A stretch of DNA of 45,000 nucleotides from Penium margaritaceum (GCA_023375785.1 SZWC01002394.1:49792-94791); one strand, 5' to 3'; counted from the first letter of the stretch, positions 13,531 to 24,658 are shown. The notes: generated by a model not told the origin, from the letters alone. Numbers and translations: made by a program.

Positions 13531-15278
13531 ATATATCTTTAATCAACTAACAAAGAATATGCTTCAAAACAAATTTTCAAAAAAATAATAGAAGCTCAAC
13601 AGTTTTATTGCATTTCAACCATCCTCAATCCCTACCAATAAATACACTAGGGGCTTGATTTTTGCTAGAGCTATTATTGAGCCCCAGAGTAGAGAGTCCT
13701 ACTAGTTTCCCTTTCTATGCATGCAGTGTTTCATTCCCCCATTCAAAAGTGTCATAGAACTCTGTGAGGAAATTCAAAAAAACCTCCATATAGGGCCTTT
13801 TGATCTTTCTCTTATGTCTAATGATGTGAGCATATTGTCGCTTGATTGCATGCAGCGTCAACCTAGCGTGTACACTCGGATACAGCTAAACGTTTTGCAT
13901 TCTCATTGGATGTAGCATTGAAATAGACGCAAAAAGTTCCCAAAGAAGAATGTTCATTGTTAATGTGGGAAACATGGATATTATAATAGATATGAAGAAT
14001 TCTTAGGATGTATGGTCACTCCCCTAGTTTCTTATTTGAGCATTGTTTTACAATGTTTTAATCGATGTTTTACTATTTTACGATTTCAAAAGCATGGAAA
14101 ACCTTAAAATTGTTACCTCCATTTCAAATGAATTGTAAAATAGAAAGCAATGGCTTACGTTTTTCTCTTTTGGTCAATTTAGAGCCTCTCTAAATGATAA
14201 TGATTGTCAATCTACATGATAATCTTATTTCTTGATTATTCATGCACAAACAACATCCATGGTGGTCAACGAGGTAAACCTTCATGTGTATGAATATCCT
14301 CTAATGCATACGCTAGGAGGTATTTTTCATCTTTGTTTCTCAAAGAGGTATTCTCAATGTGGTTTTCACATGAGGTGATGAATGTGATTGAGAGCTTTTT
14401 CTATAATGAGTGGATTTAAAATGATTAGAGTGCTCACGAGGTGCTTTCTTAGTGATAGGCAACTTATGTGCTCGACCTATGTAAATGGTTTCGGGTTGAG
14501 TTGTAAAATAGGTGGTTAATGTTGTCAATCCCCAATCATTTTCATCTTGGTGAGCTTCAAGACCTCGCATATTGCCATCGTGAGCCTCTCAAACAAGAAA
14601 TGGGTGGCCTTCCCTTATGGAAAGAAAATTTGATCAATAGTAAGTGGTTGAAGAGTTTGAAATGCTATAGTGAAAGAAATCCCTTTTGTGGATTTCTTTT
14701 TACTTCAAGTAAGTGCAAGGGGTGAGCATTTGGGCCAAAAGTATTCCTATGATTGCATATTGATTAAGGTTTTTATTGACTCTATTAAAAGAGAAAATGA
14801 CAAAACAACACATAATTTGAACTAACACGCAAAAATTGCAACCTTCTTCCATGAGCATGTCATCGTGGCTCTCACCTCAAGGTAGCATGCATGGGTGGCC
14901 TTCTCTTAGAACGAGCATGTAAGGTCCCCCCCCCCCTACTGTAGCATTTACAACCTACTACCCTATAAAAATGGGCCGTTGCAAAATAGAATATAAATCA
15001 AATACTCCATTGTAAGGGTTCTTATGTTATATGCCTTTCTTTCTATTATTATGGCTTATCTATATTCACCTTGAAATCATGTCTTTCTAAAGACAAAAGG
15101 TTTCTAGAAGACAGGTTTTCTTTTTTATTATCTTTAAAAATGAATGTTGATTCATTTATTAACTAAAATTTATTTTTTTCTTACATTCAAATATGTTGTT
15201 ATTTCTTAAATAAATCTTTTTTCTAAAATAAAAATTATAAATGTGAGAGCATGGGCGATTGGCTTTGATTTAAGGAAG

Positions 15279-15318
15279 AATAAAAATGGAATGGAGTGAA
15301 TAAAAATGGAATGGAGGC
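15279..15318. repeat. 20-bp tandem duplication
   Basis: Two adjacent 20-bp units share AATAAAAATGGAATGGAG and differ only in the last two bases. The near-identity suggests a recent slippage or duplication event. Confidence 0.85.
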
Positions 15319-16730
15319 TTGTGTTCTGTTCAATGAAAAGTTACGACAATGATAGATGTTATACTTTTTAATGAAGATGGGAATGTTTTGAGGAAATAGA
15401 CGGGCTAAAAGACAGTGAAGAAGTTTTGTGGATGATGTTGCAAATCCTATGGTGGGGTGTTTTTGTGCATGCTATTCATCTAGATTCAATTTTGTACCCT
15501 ATACTCCTTATATTCGATATAAACGTTTTCTAGCATGGTTAAAACTCGTCAAAAAAGTTCCTTATGTCGAATTCAAGACCTCGTGTAATAAATTACAAAA
15601 TCAAAAAACCGAATTAAAAGTTTCACCACTGAGGACGTGTGGCAACGTTGCTCGGTCCAAACACAAATGCCTGTTCTTTTTATATCCTTATCCATGTTGC
15701 TTGTGCAAATCACACTAGAAGCGTCAAGCATCTATGTAGTCGTTCGACAATTCAGAAGACAGCACTCACGATTCCCAACAGTGGAAGGCATAAATGCAGT
15801 GATTGGTCGGCCATGTCGCCAATCAAGCACTGCCTTTCTACTATTGGCATTGTAAATGTGTGAATTTGATCGTTCAAACTGCCAAACAACTGTAGCGAAG
15901 GCTTTTGCTTGGTATTCAATTCTTGCTTATAATCAAAAGAAAAAATCAAATGGCCCTGTTGTCGAATGTAAAGTTTCATTGGGCACGCTTATAATTTAAT
16001 TAAGGATACACCAAAATAATTACATGGACATGTTTTCCTAATTGCATAAATTATGCTTCATCCCATTCGTCGAACATCAAGCGCACTAGAGTATGGTGCT
16101 AATTTCCCTATCTACTTAACTAAGGGGCCAATTTTTTTATTTTGGATTCAAGAGGGAGACACATATGTATTGTTTTTTGTAGTAGGCAAGACTGTTGTAT
16201 TCTCATGGGTGCGGGCTTTTTGGTCTATTCTTGTTAGAAATGGAAATAGTTTTCTATCTGTCCTGGAACGTTATGAGGTACCCCATTTCGGGTGTTCGAA
16301 AACTCTACTTTATTCTTTGAAAGGATTTTTATCCCCATTCGCTTTGTGTTTTGATTGTTTATTCCCATAAGATCCAACTTCAACACTTTGATCTCAGGAC
16401 GTCCTTCAGTCGTAGTGTCGGTGACGAGGTGCCTTGTTGGGTACATGGTCATTGTCCAAACATTTCAATTTTGCGATGTCAGCGGAATCTCTCAATGTAA
16501 AAGTGTTATTAGTATCAAACATTTTTATGAGGTAAAGGTGTCCTTCCAAAGATGCGGGGGGTGGGCGGATACATTGTACAACATCATTTGGGGAGGGGGG
16601 TTGAAAAACAAACACGCAATAAATTCAAAAAGCACACCTAATAATAGGAGTAGTTTTCACTTGTTTCTTTGGTTGTTGCCTGGGAAATAGAAAAAGTACT
16701 AGAAATACCCTAAACGATGCAATACAAAGA

Positions 16731-16805
16731 TGGGGTATATTGTGATGTTACAATGTACCCCTTATGCCGGGGTATATTTTAATGAAACAATCTACTCTGT
16801 GGGCC
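16731..16805. repeat. 37-bp tandem duplication, two copies
   Basis: GGGGTATATT occurs at 16732 and again at 16769. The following bases (TGTGATGTTACAATGTACCC against TTAATGAAACAATCTACTC) align with several differences. Between the copies, CCCC and GGGG blocks form a short dyad. Confidence 0.6.
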
Positions 16806-18624
16806 ATTTAGGGGTCTCTTATTATTAAAAAGAGTTCAGGCGAGGCTTCTGATAACGAAAAAATGAGATACAGGGCGACTTGTACCCAAATGTTCAGCGA
16901 CAGGGGGGCAGGTTTCTGAACCTGGGTTATCTGGATTTTTTTTCTTCCTTGCTGTCTCATTCGGTTGCCCAAGAATCCTCGATGAGTTCTCGACGTTAAG
17001 CCATTGTCCTTAATGTACTCTGATTTTTTTTATTACCCAAACGGCCACCTCCACGTCATTCTTCCCTTTCAGCAACTGTGGCATCGCTTTCGCAAGGATA
17101 GCCGTCGCAGCGGCAACGGTTATGGGACACCGTCACCGACAACAGGGGACAAGCACGACGAAGAAAGTCAAGTTGACCGGCTCAGGTTGTGGGCCGTCAT
17201 TCAAGTTGGCCGTGGACACAACCGCCGACATCTCCGTTGAACCTCTTTTTGAGAGATGCAACTGCATCCCGAACACGCTTGAGTGTCACATCGTGCATTC
17301 GTCGCGAATTGCCAGATTTTGGCGCCCGTCCTAGCGCTCCTTTGCTCAAGCCGCAAGAGTCCTTGGTGTCAGACTGGGTGCAGCTTTCCAAAGCCGATCG
17401 TTCCTGCTACCTTTTCTTCGTGGTCGTTACCGACTGGTGCTGTGAGACTACTTGATCACCTAAGGAATCCGACTTCTTACCCCGGAGACTCCGAAAAACA
17501 TTAAGGATTAAATGTACCATCAACTCATTAAAAATAAATTAAAATTATCCTTCATAATTTAAATAATTATTTCATTATTTCATGTGGATGGTCCTTTCGT
17601 GACTACAATTTCCATAGCGTTTGTATTGGTCAAGGTCCCGCACGGGGGCTTCTAGAAAAAAACATCAGAAATTTAACAAAAAAAATTGATCCATTTATGC
17701 ATTTATTGTTTCTATTTCACTTTATCTTTAGTCACCAATGATGGTGCCGAGACAAAACAACTTCATGTTGCACTATTGAGCCCACGGTGTGCGTTATTCT
17801 ACTCCTTATAGTGAATTCTATTGCTATGGAACCTTGTTTTTAAATTATCTGAATAAAATTATTTTGCATTCTTTTAATCAACGTGAACATCTCTACATCC
17901 TTCCTTACTTTCATGCTGCAAAGATTACGTTGACTTTGTGTGGGAACCATGAGCGTATGTTGAAATCGAAGCCTATCTGCTAGAATCTTGTGAAACTTGG
18001 ACAGTCGGAGCATTACATGAATGTTTTCCTCGTACAAGGGGCCAACATCCTTGAACTTAACATACGGATGCACTCCATAACTCGGTTCGTGAAAACTATC
18101 ATGTCCATGCTGCATGTTTCAGCAAGCAGCACATGCATCGGCTGAACACCTGGTTCACACATCCTCCCACGTGAGATATTTCCCTCGTTATCTCTAACCT
18201 CAAATCGCCTCGAATGGTGCATATTGGTCACCCAACAATTATATGCCGGCCTAGACTCCCTATCACGTGGAATAGTTACCCGATGAGTTTTCCCACCTCC
18301 GGGTGTCTTGTTATGTTGGTTTGGCTTGAGCCCAGAAGCCACGGTCGTGGTTTAAAGAAGCCTATTGGGTTGGCTACCGAGAATATGGTGTCCAACACTT
18401 CCCCAATTTGTCATTCACAAATTGGCACTTCCCCTTCCCACCAAGCTTGCGACGTACACCCTCTCATACTACCTCGATTATAAAATTTCATCGTGCCATG
18501 TGGCATAAACTGCACATCTCACACGGGTTTTCGACCATGGATTCACAAGTAACTGATCATGTAGCACTGGGTCGGGGCCATGTGGCTTGAATGGGTCAGC
18601 ATATTGGAAGGATTGGAAGTTGAG

Positions 18625-18735
18625 TGTTATGCTGAGCAGAACGTGGGTAGTTCACAAGGATGAGGTGCACGACAAAGGACAACTCGAGATCCGCCAATCG
18701 TACTTTTTGAGGGCTTTCACCCACCCTTGGATCCG
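18625..18735 (-). repeat. 3' end of gypsy LTR, remnant
   Basis: The plus-strand sequence TGTTATGCTGAGCAGAACG and the following GGATGAGGTGCACGACAAAGG correspond to sequence at 24111-24160 just outside the gypsy primer site, as expected of two LTRs of one element. On the minus strand the remnant ends in CA. The upstream LTR boundary is missing because the pol sequence at 18736 runs into it through a deletion. Confidence 0.55.
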
Positions 18736-18976
18736 CCAATAGTAAGGCTGGCGCCGAGGTGAGCGTTTTTCCAATAGTTAAATGCTTCTTGTTCAATGTC
18801 CCTCCAATTCTACTCCAAAGTTTTCCAGGTGCGATCGGAGAGAGGTGCTGAAAACCAGGCATATTCCTTCACCAATCGATGGTAGTATTTGCATAAACCC
18901 CAAAATACCCAGACGTCCCAGACATTTACGGGCGTCGGCCAATCAGTGACCGCATCCACCTTTTTTGGGTCAATAA
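18736..18976 (-). pseudogene. Gypsy reverse transcriptase C-terminus and start of RNase H
   Basis: Read on the minus strand, this matches the end of the gypsy polymerase. There is a DPKKVDAVTDWPTP block (family form: DPxKxxAxxxWPxP), then GLCKYYHRLVKEYAWFSAPL (family form: GLxxYYRRFVxxFxxxAxPL), then LTSAPALLLADP, which in this family opens the RNase H domain. The rest of RNase H, and integrase, are absent: coding similarity stops at about 18735. The N-terminal part of the same reverse transcriptase lies at 21259-21990, beyond the inserted element. There is no start codon; it is a fragment. Confidence 0.85.
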
Positions 18977-19601
18977 TGTCAATGTGCCGGATAGCAACGG
19001 TCCGTAAAACAGGTCCCGAGATGGGAGGCCGCCAACCGCTTTTGGTACTCTCCAACGAGGGATCCATACTTTAGGTCCGTTCAGTTTGCAACCTCACGAT
19101 GTCTCCATGAAGGTCTTCAATGTCTACCCTTTGTTGGACACCATGCGAGGAGTCTCAAAGGCAAGAACTGAAAATCGGTGCATGTAAGATACAGGCCTTT
19201 ATACATACAGAGCTTTCTAATGCTTCTGCTTGCTCTGGCTACGTATGGGCCAACCTCAACCTACACTCATACTTGGCGCGTCCTGAGACATCCAAGTGTC
19301 ATCCTCAAGGCAGGCTCTACTAAGTTTCCTAGAAGCATCCTGTCCCATTGTATGCCACAAATAAAACTATGGCTGTCACGGGGTTTGAACCCGCGACTCA
19401 TGAGCTTTGGTGCCTGTTTCAACTAGGCCACAAAGGTGTGTTTCCCATTATGATCTTCAAGGGGCATACCCATTATGGGCTGTGCATTCCTAGCCTATCT
19501 CAGAACAGACCAAGGGGGGCGTACTCCATAGAGCATTGCAAGCCTTGTCTATTTGTGCAGCTAGCCAGCTAGCCAGTGGACAAGGTGCATATCATTCAAC
19601 A
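18977..19601 (-). repeat. LTR of nested copia derivative (3' LTR)
   Basis: This 625-bp repeat is collinear with 20612-21258 over its whole length. Shared words include GGAGGCCGCCAACCGCT, GAGGAGTCTCAAAG, CTCAAGGCAGGCTCTA, AACTAGGCCACAA and GTGGACAAGGTGCATAT. The copies differ at many positions, so the insertion is old. It carries a tRNA-like block on the minus strand. Confidence 0.9.
19378..19432 (-). promoter_or_regulatory. tRNA-like block with A- and B-box words in LTR
   Basis: On the minus strand TGGCCTAGTTGA (A-box-like, 19431 to 19420) is followed by a D-stem-like GCCT/AGGC pair, a CTCATGA loop resembling a CAT anticodon loop, and GGGTTCAAACCCC (B-box and T-arm, near 19382-19392). Acceptor-stem pairing is poor, so this is not a functional tRNA. 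It could be a Pol III promoter or a SINE fixed in the LTR. Confidence 0.55.
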
Positions 19602-19699
19602 GCTATCTCCCTTACATCTCTGTCCACCTGTCGTTCACTGGGCTCCATCAATGCCTTATGGCTCATCCTTCCTCTGCCACACTCCTCATGCCAAAACCA

Positions 19700-20154
19700 C
19701 GAACTTCTGCATAGTGTGAGTCGCTCTCCAATGGCTTGGTCACGAAGTCAACAAGCGTGCTCTTAGTTCCGTAGTGCTGCAAGTCCACCACGTTTCTTTA
19801 TGACCATGATCCTCCTTCGTTCACCCTCATGGACATCAACCTTTGGAAGATGAAGAGTCGGGTTGCTAGGGCGTTTGATTGATGCACTCATAATAGCTTT
19901 GTGTAGGGCTTGGCGGCCGACGTGCATCCTGTGATGCGAGAGTGTTGAGTCTCATTGATGGACGTCACAAGTATTGCGAGAGCCACGTTGTTCTTTGTTG
20001 TTCATGCTGCAAGGCCAGCCACATGCGTAGCCACTGTCGCATCGGCGGGTGCTGTCTCAGTCCCTTTTAGGATGTCGAGGTAACCACGTACATTCATGAC
20101 AATCTCAAACTGCCATTTCCATAATGGAAAATCAGTCTCCGTGGATTTGGACAT
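19700..20154 (-). pseudogene. Copia gag start fused to pol tail
   Basis: From an ATG at 20154 on the minus strand, the translation has the copia gag (UBN2-type) pattern: FPLWKWQFEIVMNVRGYLD, then NNVALAILVTSIN, then ITGCTSA, then LATRLFIFQRLMSMRVNEGG at about 19806. Directly after this comes HYGTKSTLVDFVTKPLESDS (19790-19720), the pattern that ends copia RNase H. Everything between (zinc knuckle, protease, integrase, reverse transcriptase) is missing. Several in-frame stops, including two TGA, show it is dead. The junction at about 19795 implies one large internal deletion. Confidence 0.75.
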
Positions 20155-20611
20155 TCCCGCCTCGAGGTGGGCTTAGGTCCGATCAATCGTTTGTTGCGGT
20201 TGCTTGTCTTGCTCGTCTTCACTTCTACTCTGCTTTGTCGAAGCCGATGAGGCGGACGAGGCTACTAACTACGACCGTAGTTGGTTCCATTGCATACACT
20301 TCTTGCCGTTGATCGCCTAAGGCGATGGTGCCATTGTGAGAAAATAGACGCGGGGTCGTACCACCTTCTAAAAGGGGTAAAGCTTTCTCCTGTTGGGGCT
20401 CGAGGGTCTTATCCAACATCGACAGATATATTCTTTGTCCCCTAGTCTGCCACGTGCGCGCACCCTACATGAAGAAGCCAATGGAGCAGATGGAGCAGAT
20501 TAGAGCCATCCAATCTTTGTGTCTCTGTTGAACCTGTGTGCCTTGCAAGACAACGCACGAGTCGGTCTTGGAAGCATGCCTTATAACCAAATTTGTGGGC
20601 CCATAACCCTT

Positions 20612-21258
20612 TGTCAATGCACCGGATAGCAATGGTCTACAAAACAGATCCCGACATGGGAGGCCGCCAACCGCTCTTGGTATTGCAACCAAGATAACAC
20701 ATCACCCTAGAACGAGGGATCCACAGTTCAGGTTCATTCAGTTTACAACCTCATGAAATCCGCATGAAGGTCTTAAGTTTCTACCATCGGGTGGAAACTC
20801 TACGAGGAGTCTCAAAGACAAGAACTGTACATGGATGCATTTAGGGTCCTGGCTTTTCCACTTGCAGAGCTTTTCTAATACTTCTGCATGAAGTGGCTCC
20901 GCAGGAGCCAACCTCAACACACAGTCCTAATTCGCGCAACCTGAGACCGCTAGGTGTCGTCCTCAAGGCAGGCTCTAGTAATCTTCCTAGAAGCTTTCGT
21001 TCTCATTTTGGGCCACACAATGAATTGTGGCCGTCACGGTGTTCGGATCCTCGACCCATGAGCTCCGGGGGCTGTTCTAACTAGGCCACAATTGTGTGTT
21101 GCCTATGATGATATACAGGGGACATACCCATTACAGGCTGTGCAATCCTGGCCTAGCTCAAAACAGACCAAGGGGATGTGCTCCATAGAGTAGTGCATAC
21201 CTTGTCTGTCAGTGCATCCAGCAAGCTAACCAGTGGACAAGGTGCATATTTTTCAACA
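20612..21258 (-). repeat. LTR of nested copia derivative (5' LTR)
   Basis: This 647-bp repeat is the partner of 18977-19601. It ends TTCAACA at 21258, beside the split gypsy reverse transcriptase. On the minus strand the internal side begins AAGGGTTATGGGCCCACAAA. No iMet-type primer site is seen there; TGGGCCCACAAA is a candidate for another tRNA but is unproven. Confidence 0.9.
21030..21092 (-). promoter_or_regulatory. tRNA-like block in second LTR
   Basis: This is the counterpart of 19378-19432. On the minus strand TGGCCTAGTTAGAACAG (A-box side) is followed by a CCC...GGG pair around GGAGCTCAT, then GGATCCGAACACC in place of a B box and GTGACGGCC as an acceptor-like end. Its presence in both LTRs shows it was in the element before insertion. 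Confidence 0.5.
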
Positions 21259-21990
21259 TATAGTGACCTGTCCGTCGCCGATGGTATGGCCCAAAAACTT
21301 GATCAAACGGTGATCAAAGTTGCACTTGAAGAGTTTTCCATGAAACTTCTCTCTTTGCACAACCTTGAAAATTTCCGGAGATGTCCATTGTGCTCCTCTA
21401 GGGTACAGTTGTACACCAGGCTGTCGTCGAGATACACGATGAAAAAGTCACCAAGGTACGAGCAAAAAATATTGTTCATCACCGTCATAAATGTTGCGAA
21501 GGCATCTGTGAGTCCAAATGGCATAACCATGAACTCAAAGTGCCCGTATCTAATGTGGAATGTCGTCTTCTCAATGCCCTTACCAGCTACGCAGATCTGA
21601 AGATAGCCGTTGCGTAAGTCAATTTAGCTGAAAATTCGTGTCCCACGGAGTTGGTAAGAAAATTCATCTGCTAGTAGAAGGGGTTTGCAGTTCTTTGTTG
21701 TCATGTTGTGTAATGCTTGGTAGACCACGCACATCAACATTTCTCGTGTTTCCTTTTTCCTGATAACTGCTGGTGTTGGATAGGGTGACGTTTATGGGAT
21801 ATACCCCTGACCAAGCATCTCATCCAAACCTTTTTTAGTTCGGTAAACTCGTGATCCCTCATCCAATGGGTCCCTTTCACTGTCGCTATTTGTCCGAATT
21901 CAGGTCTATTTGGTAGTTGATGTTGCGCTGTGTCGGTAACTATCGGGATAGTTTGTTGGGAGAAACTCCTTCAAACTCCTCAACGAGCTC
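21259..21990 (-). pseudogene. Gypsy reverse transcriptase, N-terminal part
   Basis: Reading downward on the minus strand: NYQIDL near 21925; GLDEMLGQGYIP and TSPYPTPAVI near 21830-21780; REMLMCVVYQALHNMTTKN (family form: RMCVDYRALNxxTxKN) near 21740-21690; IDLRNGYLQI near 21620; VMPFGLTDAFATF near 21525; and the catalytic block FIVYLDDSLVY near 21420, with the YxDD aspartates intact. The aspartate normally in CVDY is replaced (CVVY). A TAA interrupts just before IDLRNGY, and frameshifts occur near 21830 and 21560. The gene continues at 18976 beyond the nested element. Confidence 0.88.
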
Positions 21991-22760
21991 CGCAAACTCT
22001 TGTGGCATGGCTGTGAACCTCTCGGTTGTTGATACTGTAGACGTTGCTTTGGCAGTTGCAATTTCTTCCACTTCTCCGACTTCCACGCGGACTAGCCACG
22101 CTCGAGCTCCAAATTTCATGTATCGCTTGACCACGTTCAGGGATATCAGTTGGTGTATTGTGTCTGTCGCAACTTCCTCTATTATTTCCACTTCTGCTGC
22201 TTCCCGTGAGCGCCACTGTGTTGTGGGTCGCTCAACTAGAGGTAGGTGCCGCCTTTTACCATTGATGCCAATGTAGACTGGTTTGCTACTCTAGTCGGCC
22301 TGTGGATTCTGCCGGTATGGGAAATCTTCCACAATGATGATTTGTGGCCGCTCATTAGGCAAGTCCTCTTGACCGTTACGTCGTGCAGATGTCTAATTCG
22401 CATCAGGAGTTGTTCGAGGAGTCGACGAATCTGTAGTTGTCCACCAGTGGTTTTTCCTTCAAAACTTCTGTTTCGATCTACAAACCCAGCTTCCAAACGA
22501 TGTCGTTACTGGCAAATCTGTAAGAAGCTCCTCCATCTGGTATTGGTGGTACCGTTTTATGACTTTTACAACCCCTCGTTTGCACTCGTACCAGTATCGC
22601 CGGTTCGTCGTCCTGGTACCCTTCATCATACTTTGAGATCTCAAGAACCCTCGTCTACGGCGATGTGAGCCGCTCATATGGGCAATCGGTCTGTGTAAAG
22701 TTTTCAGACATGCCAGGAGCCTCGTCATCTAATCCTACTGTTTCCCGACTCCTCATCCTC
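21991..22760 (-). pseudogene. Gypsy protease and linker region, broken
   Basis: This lies between the zinc knuckle and reverse transcriptase, where gypsy elements carry the aspartic protease. Minus-strand frames of 60-90 codons follow one another with shifts. I did not find a clear D-S/T-G protease motif, so the protease call rests on position. The frame containing QEFAELVEEFEGV (ending near 21960) leads directly into reverse transcriptase. Plus-strand frames of up to 140 codons here are antisense shadows. Confidence 0.5.
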
Positions 22761-24060
22761 TTTCTGCGACTTCCCCCCCTTTTTGGCTTGTTGTCGCCGC
22801 TTTCCGCAGTCGCGTGAAAAATGACCCAGCTTTTTGCAATTCCAATAGAGCCATTGGTGGTGTTGATCGACGGTGTCCATCTCCATCGGAGATGAGGTTT
22901 CCGTTATCTGTGACTTTCCTCGGCCACAATAAGGATCATGGCTTCAGGGTCGCCATCCGCTGCATTCTTGCATCCAAGCGTTGTAGTTGGAGATATTGAT
23001 GCGGTTGGCTCCGACGACAATCTATAGAACATCATCTTGGATGGCAAGAATGGCCATTGGTTGCCGAATATCTCGCTTGAGGCTGTTGCTGTAGTACAAA
23101 CATAGTTTATTGGAGCGAGGTCAGTACTGGTGATGATTGTGTGGAAATTTCAATTGTATTCTGCTACACTAGACTGTTGAGGCAAACATTGGAGTCAGTA
23201 CTGTGTATCTGGCTTCTTGTTCAGCTTCGCAAAGTGAGTGAGTGTAGCGCGTGCAAAGTCACTCCACGTTTCTAATGGCGTGAGTGAGTCGTGCCACGTC
23301 AAATTCATCTACTCAATAGGTACTACCCATGTGGTTGACAATTTGAGTGGTCGCGAGAGCCGTTGATGCAGCTCCGCCAGTCTCTTACTGTCGCCGGAAC
23401 ACCAACTTTATGTCGTGCCACGCAGAAGCGAGGCCGCGAGGTCAATTCTGTTTTTTTTTTGTTGACCCCAACATCGGTGAAGCACACACCAAAAACTGTC
23501 AACCTCATCTTGACTGTCCCTCCCTTGGAGTTTGCGAGATCGAACGGCTCAGAGAGTGCTGGTCAAACTTGTGGTTCACTGAACAGTTGCAAACTTCTCT
23601 TAGTGAGCACTGCTTTTTGCGCACGAGAAATTCAAAGCTCCTCCATTGCCGCGTTGAGCTCTTGGAGCAGATGGGTGTTGAGGCTATTGAGTCCTGACAA
23701 TCTCTGGTACAGGTCTTTGTTGATCCACGCTTGTCGGCCGGTGCCTCCCATTGTGCCAGGTGTCGCCCCCATGGGTTGCAACGAGGGCAGAGGGTTTGCC
23801 GAGACCCGAGTGGTCCATCACCGTACTGGCCGTCGTGTTCGTCGATGCTGCACCATTTGTAACGAAAGTTGTTGCTGTCACCTGGGTTGCCTAGAGGGTG
23901 TTGTTGTTCACGTGTTGTTGATCCAGCATCGTTGGAGTACTTGACGTGGACTGCTGCTTGTTGCCGGGTGCACTCACTCTGTTCAACGTCTTGATAATGC
24001 GGTCTGTGATGTTTTGAGTGGTGGAGATGCATTGAGGACCCGTACGAGGTTGTATTCAGG
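22761..24060 (-). pseudogene. Gypsy gag with mutated zinc knuckle
   Basis: On the minus strand the capsid-like core runs from about 23290 to 22990. Patterns such as DFARA.LTHFAKLNKKPDTQY, SVAEYN, NFHTIITSTDLAPINYV and LKRDIRQ are typical of the retrotransposon gag family. A zinc knuckle follows at 22846-22805: YWNCKKLGHFSRDC. It has the C-x4-H-x4-C part, but the first cysteine of C-x2-C is tyrosine, a one-base change. Basic Lys/Arg residues follow it. The part before the core contains GTMGGTGRQAWINKDLYQRL and helix-like sequence. Stops and frameshifts break the gene several times. Confidence 0.75.
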
Positions 24061-24096
24061 TAATTCACGTGTCGTTTACCCCTCCAGCGCTGATGC

Positions 24097-24108
24097 GCTC
24101 GGATACCA
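24097..24108 (-). other. Primer binding site of gypsy element (iMet type)
   Basis: The minus-strand sequence TGGTATCCGAGC matches the usual plant-retrotransposon site complementary to initiator tRNA-Met (TGGTATCAGAGC) at 11 of 12 positions. It lies directly inside the LTR end, fixing the start of the internal region. Confidence 0.85.
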
Positions 24109-24400
24109 AGTTTCTTGCCAAGCGGAACGTAGCTGGTTCATAGGGATGAGGTGGGGGACGAAAGCTGATTTGGGTTTTTGAGACAAATGGATCGTTTGTG
24201 TTAAGCAGCAAGTGTACTTTTATGAAAAGTGTTAAATGAGTCAAGCACATACATACAATGTCAACGATGAGAATGAGGCATATGTCAGGTCATCAATGTT
24301 TGAGCCGTGCGACGCGTATGAGGTCGCACAGTGAGTGGCAGATTCAAGAAACTCCGTCGATAAGTCAGGGATTTTTTATAATATCCTGACACTTCTGTAT
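24109..24400 (-). repeat. 3' portion of gypsy 5' LTR (outer limit unknown)
   Basis: Immediately upstream of the primer site on the minus strand. The part next to the primer site matches the remnant at 18625-18700. The outer border cannot be set because the other copy is truncated. A 123-codon minus-strand frame at 24285-24656 is treated as chance. Confidence 0.45.
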
Positions 24401-24658
24401 AAAAGTCGAGCATCGTTGAAAAGTCGAACGAACGATATCGAGTCATGAATGTGGTTTGCGACATTTGTGTCGGCCTTTCTGGAGTTGTTGGAAACTTCTG
24501 AAATGGGACACCAGAGGTCGGGGTAGTTGGCCAAAATGCCCTCGGCCGAACGACTGAAAGATAATGAAGTCGCTGCACGTTGGGCCATGAATGAAAGATC
24601 AGAAATGCCCACTCATGAGTTTTAGGGACTTGTGTATGTATGGAACGTAACATCAAAC

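Larger units (their letters stand above)
13531..18624. other. Stretch without recognisable gene
   Basis: Frames of 60-111 codons occur on both strands but overlap one another and match nothing I know. The region is AT-rich up to about 16900 and more GC-rich at 17050-17460, where three short frames overlap. Two small tandem duplications are listed separately. A C run lies near 14929. No LTR, inverted terminus or RNA gene is seen. Confidence 0.5.
18977..21258 (-). mobile_element. Nested copia deletion derivative with two LTRs
   Basis: Two direct repeats, 18977-19601 and 20612-21258, flank 1010 bp. Both start TGTCAATG and end TTCAACA on the plus strand, giving canonical TG...CA LTRs. The element sits inside the gypsy reverse transcriptase. 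The bases next to its ends on the minus strand are CTATA and TTATT, which fit a decayed 5-bp duplication of a CTATT target, and the host reading frame resumes across the insertion. Minus-strand orientation is supported by a purine-rich tract (AAGGGAGATAG) just before the LTR at 19601 and by the coding remnants. It keeps only the start of gag and the tail of pol, so it could move only with help from another element. Confidence 0.85.
18625..24400 (-). mobile_element. Decayed Ty3/gypsy LTR retrotransposon, interrupted
   Basis: On the minus strand the order is LTR end, iMet-type primer binding site (24108 to 24097), gag with zinc knuckle, protease region, reverse transcriptase and an LTR-like end at 18625-18735. 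Most of RNase H and all of the integrase are missing, and reverse transcriptase is split by a second LTR element at 18977-21258. Both LTR ends share AGC(A/G)GAACG followed by a GGATGAGGTG-like word on the plus strand, at 18638-18670 and 24120-24155. The outer edge of the LTR beyond about 24250 could not be placed, so the right coordinate is approximate. Many stops and frameshifts make it inactive. Confidence 0.85.

Noticed and set aside
22246..23944. Plus-strand frames of up to 193 codons
   Set aside because: They are antisense to the gypsy gag and protease region.
24285..24656. 123-codon minus-strand frame
   Set aside because: It lies in or next to the gypsy LTR and has no recognised domain.
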